Shown: positions 60,135 through 64,000 of the stretch, piece by piece
Layout of the letters: every line of letters starts with the position of its first letter
Numbering within the stretch: the stretch's first letter is position 1
DNA from: Streptomyces sp. NBC_01669
GTDB taxonomy: Bacteria > Actinomycetota > Actinomycetes > Streptomycetales > Streptomycetaceae
DNA: 64,000 bases
Assembly: GCF_026339735.1 (NCBI RefSeq)
Contig: NZ_JAPEQG010000001.1
Coordinates: 7,400,501-7,464,500 of the forward strand
Direction of reading: 5' to 3'
Notes under the pieces: generated by a model
Told to the model about the DNA's origin: nothing
Seen by the model: the letters and a program-made list of their open reading frames with translations, nothing else
The model's database searches: none
Translations under genes and position numbers: made by a program

Positions 60135-60704
60135 ATGCGGGTACTGGGCGTGGACCCGGGACTGACCCGGTGCGGCGTCGGCGTCGTCGAAGGAGTGGCG
60201 GGCCGCCCCCTGACGATGCTCGGGGTCGGCGTCGTCCGCACCCCCGCCGATGCCGAGCTCGGCCATCGGCTGGTCGCGATCGAGCGCGGCATCGAGGAGT
60301 GGCTCGACGAGCACCGCCCCGAATTCGTCGCCGTGGAGCGGGTGTTCAGCCAGCACAATGTCCGTACGGTGATGGGCACTGCCCAGGCCAGTGCGGTCGC
60401 CATGCTCTGCGCGTCCCGCCGCGGCATCCCCGTCGCCCTGCACACCCCCAGCGAGGTCAAGGCCGCCGTCACCGGCAGCGGCCGCGCCGAAAAGGCACAG
60501 GTCGGAGCGATGGTCACCCGGCTGCTTCGGCTCGACGCACCGCCGAAACCCGCCGACGCCGCCGACGCCCTGGCCCTCGCCATCTGCCACATCTGGCGGG
60601 CCCCGGCCGTCAACCGCCTCCAGCAGGCGCACGCGGCGGCCGCCGCCCGTGGCCACCGCGTTTCCCGTACACCCGCAGTTCCCGTCCGGAAGGTCCCCCG
60701 ATGA
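60135..60704 (+). CDS. ruvC: Holliday junction resolvase RuvC
   Basis: A 189-residue RNase H-fold endonuclease that nicks Holliday junctions. The four acidic residues are in MRVLGVDPGLTRCG (Asp7), VAVERVFSQHN (Glu) and PKPADAADALALAICH (two Asp). Start ATG 60135 after GAGGGGG. Its stop overlaps the ruvA start (ATGA). A basic, Pro-rich tail extends beyond the core. Confidence 0.96.
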   Translation: MRVLGVDPGLTRCGVGVVEGVAGRPLTMLGVGVVRTPADAELGHRLVAIERGIEEWLDEHRPEFVAVERVFSQHNVRTVMGTAQASAVAMLCASRRGIPVALHTPSEVKAAVTGSGRAEKAQVGAMVTRLLRLDAPPKPADAADALALAICHIWRAPAVNRLQQAHAAAAARGHRVSRTPAVPVRKVPR

Positions 60705-61327
60705 TCGCCTTCGTCAGCGGCCCCGTCGCCGCACTCGCCCCGACCACGGCCGTGATCGAGGTCGGCGGCATCGGCATGGCCGTCCAGTGCAGCCCCCACA
60801 CCCTCGCCGACCTGCGGATCGGCCAGGAGGCCCGGCTGGCCACCTCCCTCGTCGTACGGGAGGACTCGCTCACCCTCTACGGCTTCGCCGACGACGACCA
60901 GCGGCAGGTCTTCGAGCTGCTCCAGACCGCCAGCGGCGTCGGCCCCCGGCTCGCCCAGGCGATGCTCGCCGTGCACAGCCCGGACGCCCTGCGCCTCGCC
61001 GTCTCCACCGGCGACGAGAAGGCCCTCACCGCCGTCCCCGGCATCGGCAAGAAGGGCGCGCAGAAACTCCTCCTCGAACTCAAGGACAGACTGGGCGAGC
61101 CCGTCGGGGCCCACATCGGCCACCAGGGCATCGGCACCGCCGTCACCTCCTCGTGGCGCGACCAGCTGCAGGCCGCCCTGATCGGCCTCGGATACGCGAC
61201 CCGTGAGGCCGACGAGGCGGTCACCGCTGTCGCCCCGCAGGCCGAGGCCGCGCTCGCGAAGGGCGCCCAGCCGCCCGTACCGCAGCTGCTGCGGGCCGCT
61301 CTGCAGACCCTCAACCGCGCACGCTGA
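60701..61327 (+). CDS. ruvA: Holliday junction helicase subunit RuvA
   Basis: 208 residues with the OB-fold N-terminus (MIAFVSGPVAAL, VGGIGMAVQC), tandem helix-hairpin-helix (LQTASGVGPRLAQAML; LTAVPGIGKKGAQKLLLEL) and C-terminal RuvB-binding domain. It holds the junction for RuvB. The ATG overlaps the ruvC stop. Confidence 0.96.
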   Translation: MIAFVSGPVAALAPTTAVIEVGGIGMAVQCSPHTLADLRIGQEARLATSLVVREDSLTLYGFADDDQRQVFELLQTASGVGPRLAQAMLAVHSPDALRLAVSTGDEKALTAVPGIGKKGAQKLLLELKDRLGEPVGAHIGHQGIGTAVTSSWRDQLQAALIGLGYATREADEAVTAVAPQAEAALAKGAQPPVPQLLRAALQTLNRAR

Positions 61328-61410
61328 CCGCACGCCGGACCGACGCGACACCCCCGACGCCCGGGCACCGCACGGCCCGGCACCGAAACACCCGAGGCGG
61401 GACTGACCGA

Positions 61411-62484
61411 ATGAACTGGGACGACACCGGACCCGACACCGACGAGCGGCTCGACGAGCGCCTCGTCGACGCCGGCGCGGACGGCGAGGACACGGCGGTC
61501 GAAGCTGCCCTGCGGCCGAAGGACCTCGACGAATTCGTCGGCCAGGAGAAGGTGCGCGAACAGCTCGACCTGGTCCTGAAGGCCGCCCTCGCCCGCGGCG
61601 CCACCGCCGACCACGTCCTGCTCTCCGGCGCCCCCGGCCTCGGCAAGACCACCCTCTCCATGATCATCGCTGCCGAGATGGGCGCCCCGATCCGGATCAC
61701 CTCGGGCCCCGCCATCCAGCACGCGGGCGACCTCGCCGCGATCCTCTCCTCCCTCCAGGAGGGCGAGGTCCTCTTCCTCGACGAGATCCACCGCATGTCA
61801 CGGCCCGCCGAAGAGATGCTCTACATGGCGATGGAGGACTTCCGCGTCGACGTCATCGTCGGCAAGGGCCCCGGCGCCACCGCCATTCCGTTGGAACTTC
61901 CACCCTTCACCCTCGTCGGCGCCACCACCCGGGCCGGACTCCTGCCGCCTCCGCTGCGCGACCGCTTCGGCTTCACCGGCCACATGGAGTTCTACGCCCC
62001 CGCCGAACTGGAACGCGTCATCCACCGCTCGGCCCGCCTCCTCGACGTCGCGATAGACGCCGAAGGGGCGGCCGAGATCGCCGGGCGCTCCCGCGGCACA
62101 CCCCGTATCGCCAACCGGCTGCTGCGCCGCGTCCGCGACTACGCCCAGGTCAAGGCGGACGGCCGGATCGACCGGGGTGTCGCCTCCGCCGCCCTCGGGG
62201 TGTACGAGGTCGACGGCCGGGGTCTCGACCGGCTGGACCGGGCGGTGCTCGGTGCGCTCCTGAAGCTCTTCGGCGGCGGACCGGTCGGTCTGTCCACCCT
62301 CGCGGTCGCCGTGGGGGAGGAGCGCGAGACGGTCGAGGAGGTCGCGGAGCCCTTCCTGGTACGGGAAGGACTGCTGGCCAGGACGCCGCGGGGGCGGGTC
62401 GCCACCCCTGCGGCCTGGGCTCATCTGGGTCTCGTCCCCCCTCAGCACGGCGGAAAGGGACAACAGGGTCTGTTCGGGGCGTGA
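61411..62484 (+). CDS. ruvB: Holliday junction helicase subunit RuvB
   Basis: A 357-residue AAA+ motor. Walker A GAPGLGKTT at about 73-81, Walker B VLFLDEIHRM, sensor region LVGATTRAGLLPPPLRDRFG, and the C-terminal winged helix (GLLARTPRGRVATPAAWAHLG). It drives branch migration with RuvA. 83 nt follow ruvA without a terminator, so ruvCAB are one unit. Confidence 0.97.
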   Translation: MNWDDTGPDTDERLDERLVDAGADGEDTAVEAALRPKDLDEFVGQEKVREQLDLVLKAALARGATADHVLLSGAPGLGKTTLSMIIAAEMGAPIRITSGPAIQHAGDLAAILSSLQEGEVLFLDEIHRMSRPAEEMLYMAMEDFRVDVIVGKGPGATAIPLELPPFTLVGATTRAGLLPPPLRDRFGFTGHMEFYAPAELERVIHRSARLLDVAIDAEGAAEIAGRSRGTPRIANRLLRRVRDYAQVKADGRIDRGVASAALGVYEVDGRGLDRLDRAVLGALLKLFGGGPVGLSTLAVAVGEERETVEEVAEPFLVREGLLARTPRGRVATPAAWAHLGLVPPQHGGKGQQGLFGA

Positions 62485-62648
62485 TGCGTCACAGGTTCGC
62501 CCGGACAGGAACCCGGGTGCGATGCTGGGCGTTGTTCCATCGATGCGGACTCGCTTAGACTCCGCCGATGCCGCCCGCACAGGGCGGCGTACCCACCCCC
62601 GTAGATCAGGCCGCATTCCAGCGCGGTCGTGCGAAGGAAAATCGTCCC

Positions 62649-63146
62649 GTGAATCCCGTGACTCTCCTCCCCTTCATCGTGCTCATCGGGGCCATGTTCC
62701 TGATGACCCGGTCCGCCAAGAAGAAGCAGGCTGCCGCCGCGCAGATGCGCAACGAGATGCAGCCCGGCACCGGCGTTCGGACGATCGGGGGCATGTACGC
62801 CACCGTCAAGGAGCTTCACGACGACACGGTTCTCCTCGAGGTCGCGCCCGGCGTCCACGCCATCTACGCCAAGAACGCCATCGGTGCCGTCCTCGACGAC
62901 GCGGAGTACAACCGCATCGTCCACGGTGACGACGACGGGATCGACGGCGCGGTCGTGCCGGACGACGCGTCCTCGCTGACCGAGCACGTCGAGGCCGACA
63001 CGGACGTCGACACCGACGTGGACGACGCGGACGATGCCAAAATCGACCTGGGCAAGAAGGCCGAGGCCGGCGACGTCGAGCCGAAGGACGCCAAGGCCGA
63101 CGAGAAGTCCGAGGGCAAGGCCGACGGCGAGGCCGACTCGAAGTAA
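62649..63146 (+). CDS. yajC: Preprotein translocase subunit YajC
   Basis: 165 residues. One N-terminal TM helix (NPVTLLPFIVLIGAMFLM), a conserved basic segment (TRSAKKKQ) and the MQPGTGVRTIGGMYATV core are typical. The long acidic C-terminus (Asp/Glu/Lys-rich, about 65 residues) is an actinobacterial feature. YajC binds SecDF and aids protein export. GTG at 62649 with GAAGGA upstream; secD follows. Confidence 0.93.
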   Translation: MNPVTLLPFIVLIGAMFLMTRSAKKKQAAAAQMRNEMQPGTGVRTIGGMYATVKELHDDTVLLEVAPGVHAIYAKNAIGAVLDDAEYNRIVHGDDDGIDGAVVPDDASSLTEHVEADTDVDTDVDDADDAKIDLGKKAEAGDVEPKDAKADEKSEGKADGEADSK

Positions 63147-63154
63147 TTCACGAC

Positions 63155-63196
63155 CCGGGGATGCCGTGAGCCCACCGGCGTCCGGCATCCCCGGGA
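63155..63196 (+). terminator. Hairpin between yajC and secD
   Basis: CCCGGGGATGCCG and CGGCATCCCCGGG form a perfect 13-bp stem with a 16-nt loop, 8 nt after the yajC stop. Since secD follows in the same direction, it may attenuate rather than end transcription. Confidence 0.65.
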
Positions 63197-63292
63197 CCGT
63201 GCGATCTTCTGCGGGGGCAGGTCCCCACAACACTTCGTGGCCGCTCGGGCGCACACCCGGCGCGGGGCGGTTGGACAGGGAGAAACGAGAAG

Positions 63293-64000
63293 GTGGCAGC
63301 ACCGAAGAAGGGCCGAGGGCCGTCCGGCGGTCAGGGCAGGCCGGGGCGCGCCCTGGCTCTGATCCTGATCGCCATGGTCGCGCTCACCGGCGGGATGTTC
63401 TTGTCCGGTCACACCACGCCACGGCTGGGTATCGACCTGGCGGGCGGCACGTCGATCACGCTCAAGGCGAAGAGTCAGCCCGGTAAGCCGGACGCGATCA
63501 ACCAGACCAACATGGACACCGCGGTCAGCATCATCGAACGCCGTGTCAATGGTCTGGGTGTCTCCGAGGCCGAGGTCCAGACCCAGGGCCGGGACAACAT
63601 CATCGTCAACATCCCCAAGGGAACGAACTCGAAGCAGGCCCGGGAACAGGTCGGTACCACCGCCCAGCTCTACTTCCGGCCCGTGCTCGCCGTCACCGAG
63701 GGCAAGGCGACGCCCACCGGCACCGCCAGCCCCTCGGCCTCCGGCTCGCCGAAGCCGAGCGCGTCGCCCAGCAGCAAGGAGACGGCCTCCGGATCCAAGG
63801 CCACTCCCTCGGCGAGCGCGACCACCCAGGGCCGTGCGGTCACCGGCGCGCTGACGAAGGACACGTCGCCCAGCCCCAGCGCCTCCGGCACGCCGAAGGC
63901 GTCCGCGAGCCCGTCGGCCTCGGTCGACCCGGCCACCGCCGAGCTGCAGAAGAAGTTCGCGGAGCTGGACTGCTCCACCAAGGCCGGCCGCGCGAAGGCC
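63293..64000 (+). CDS. secD: Protein-export membrane protein SecD, N-terminal part
   Basis: The first 236 codons of SecD; the frame stays open at the window end. A basic start (MAAPKKGRGPSGG) precedes TM1 (ALALILIAMVALTGGMFLSG) and the SecD signature LGIDLAGGTSITLKAK. The periplasmic domain begins AVSIIERRVNGLGVSEAEVQ. An unusually long Ser/Ala/Pro/Thr-rich insertion (about residues 140-220: TPTGTASPSASGSPKPSAS and more) separates the two halves of the first exterior domain. GTG at 63293 is preceded by GGGAG. Confidence 0.93.
   Translation, partial: MAAPKKGRGPSGGQGRPGRALALILIAMVALTGGMFLSGHTTPRLGIDLAGGTSITLKAKSQPGKPDAINQTNMDTAVSIIERRVNGLGVSEAEVQTQGRDNIIVNIPKGTNSKQAREQVGTTAQLYFRPVLAVTEGKATPTGTASPSASGSPKPSASPSSKETASGSKATPSASATTQGRAVTGALTKDTSPSPSASGTPKASASPSASVDPATAELQKKFAELDCSTKAGRAKA

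Overview
The window is a piece of a Streptomyces chromosome, or that of a very close relative. The evidence is the very high GC content with G/C-biased third codon positions, frequent GTG/TTG starts, long GC hairpin terminators without U-tracts, an ssgB sporulation gene, a BluB-CobT fusion, and a gene order (argH, glpQ-like GDPD, metNIQ, cob genes, ssgB, thrS, pgsA-pimA, pdxST, yebC, ruvCAB, yajC, secD) that from memory matches the S. coelicolor arm descending from about SCO1570 to SCO1516. It is mostly conserved core or near-core chromosome. No prophage, intact insertion sequence, cas genes or biosynthetic cluster was seen.

Layout. 1-6.1 kb: a clipped PPOX-like gene, a HEAT-repeat protein, argH with its own promoter and leader hairpin, an aldo/keto reductase, and an ECF41/SigJ-type sigma factor preceded by a textbook autoregulatory promoter. 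6.1-12.7 kb: a TetR regulator overlapping a DHA2 drug-efflux gene, with a perfect operator palindrome; plsC; a Tat-exported glycerophosphodiesterase; an ECF-like sigma factor; a GNAT; and two small membrane proteins. 12.9-16.0 kb: a 28-residue Cys/Met-ending leader peptide followed by the methionine importer metN-metI-metQ. 16.1-23.2 kb: a GNAT, then cobalamin genes: cobL (CbiET), a 1089-residue BluB-CobT fusion with a huge disordered N-terminus, and cysG (precorrin-2/siroheme). 23.2-29.5 kb: an SpoU-type rRNA methylase, a membrane Ser/Thr kinase, small proteins, an aminoglycoside-phosphotransferase-fold protein, and an OxlT-like transporter with its tiny partner.

29.5-43.1 kb: a Gly-Cys-Val-Val-Val tRNA cluster, a pabB/pabC-like folate pair, a double-GNAT protein, a DsbA-like protein, a LacI regulator beside a CE7 esterase, a CGNR zinc-finger protein, ssgB, a PGPGW protein, and two identical tRNA-Val(CAC) genes. 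The interval between these two tRNAs holds a decayed sugar-binding lipoprotein gene and a MITE-like palindrome. 43.1-53.6 kb: a DnaQ-fold exonuclease, a DUF4365 gene overlapping a partner of unknown function, thrS, a K+ channel, an AP4A-phosphorylase-like HIT protein, a large unknown membrane protein and an EF-G2 paralogue with altered GTPase motifs. 53.7-64 kb: the phosphatidylinositol (mannoside) operon pgsA-acyltransferase-pimA, a LemA-like protein, pdxS-pdxT, yebC, ruvC-ruvA-ruvB, yajC and the 5' part of secD.

The most promising non-routine signals are: the Cys/Met leader peptide before metNIQ; the disordered-tail BluB-CobT fusion; the DUF4365 gene pair; the exact ECF41 promoter; the MITE-like element with a second short copy; the decayed transporter gene between duplicated tRNAs; and a two-unit, 60-nt-period CRISPR-like relic between yebC and ruvC. 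Nothing was searched against databases. Coordinates, motifs and palindromes were read directly from the sequence; family assignments come from motif recognition.
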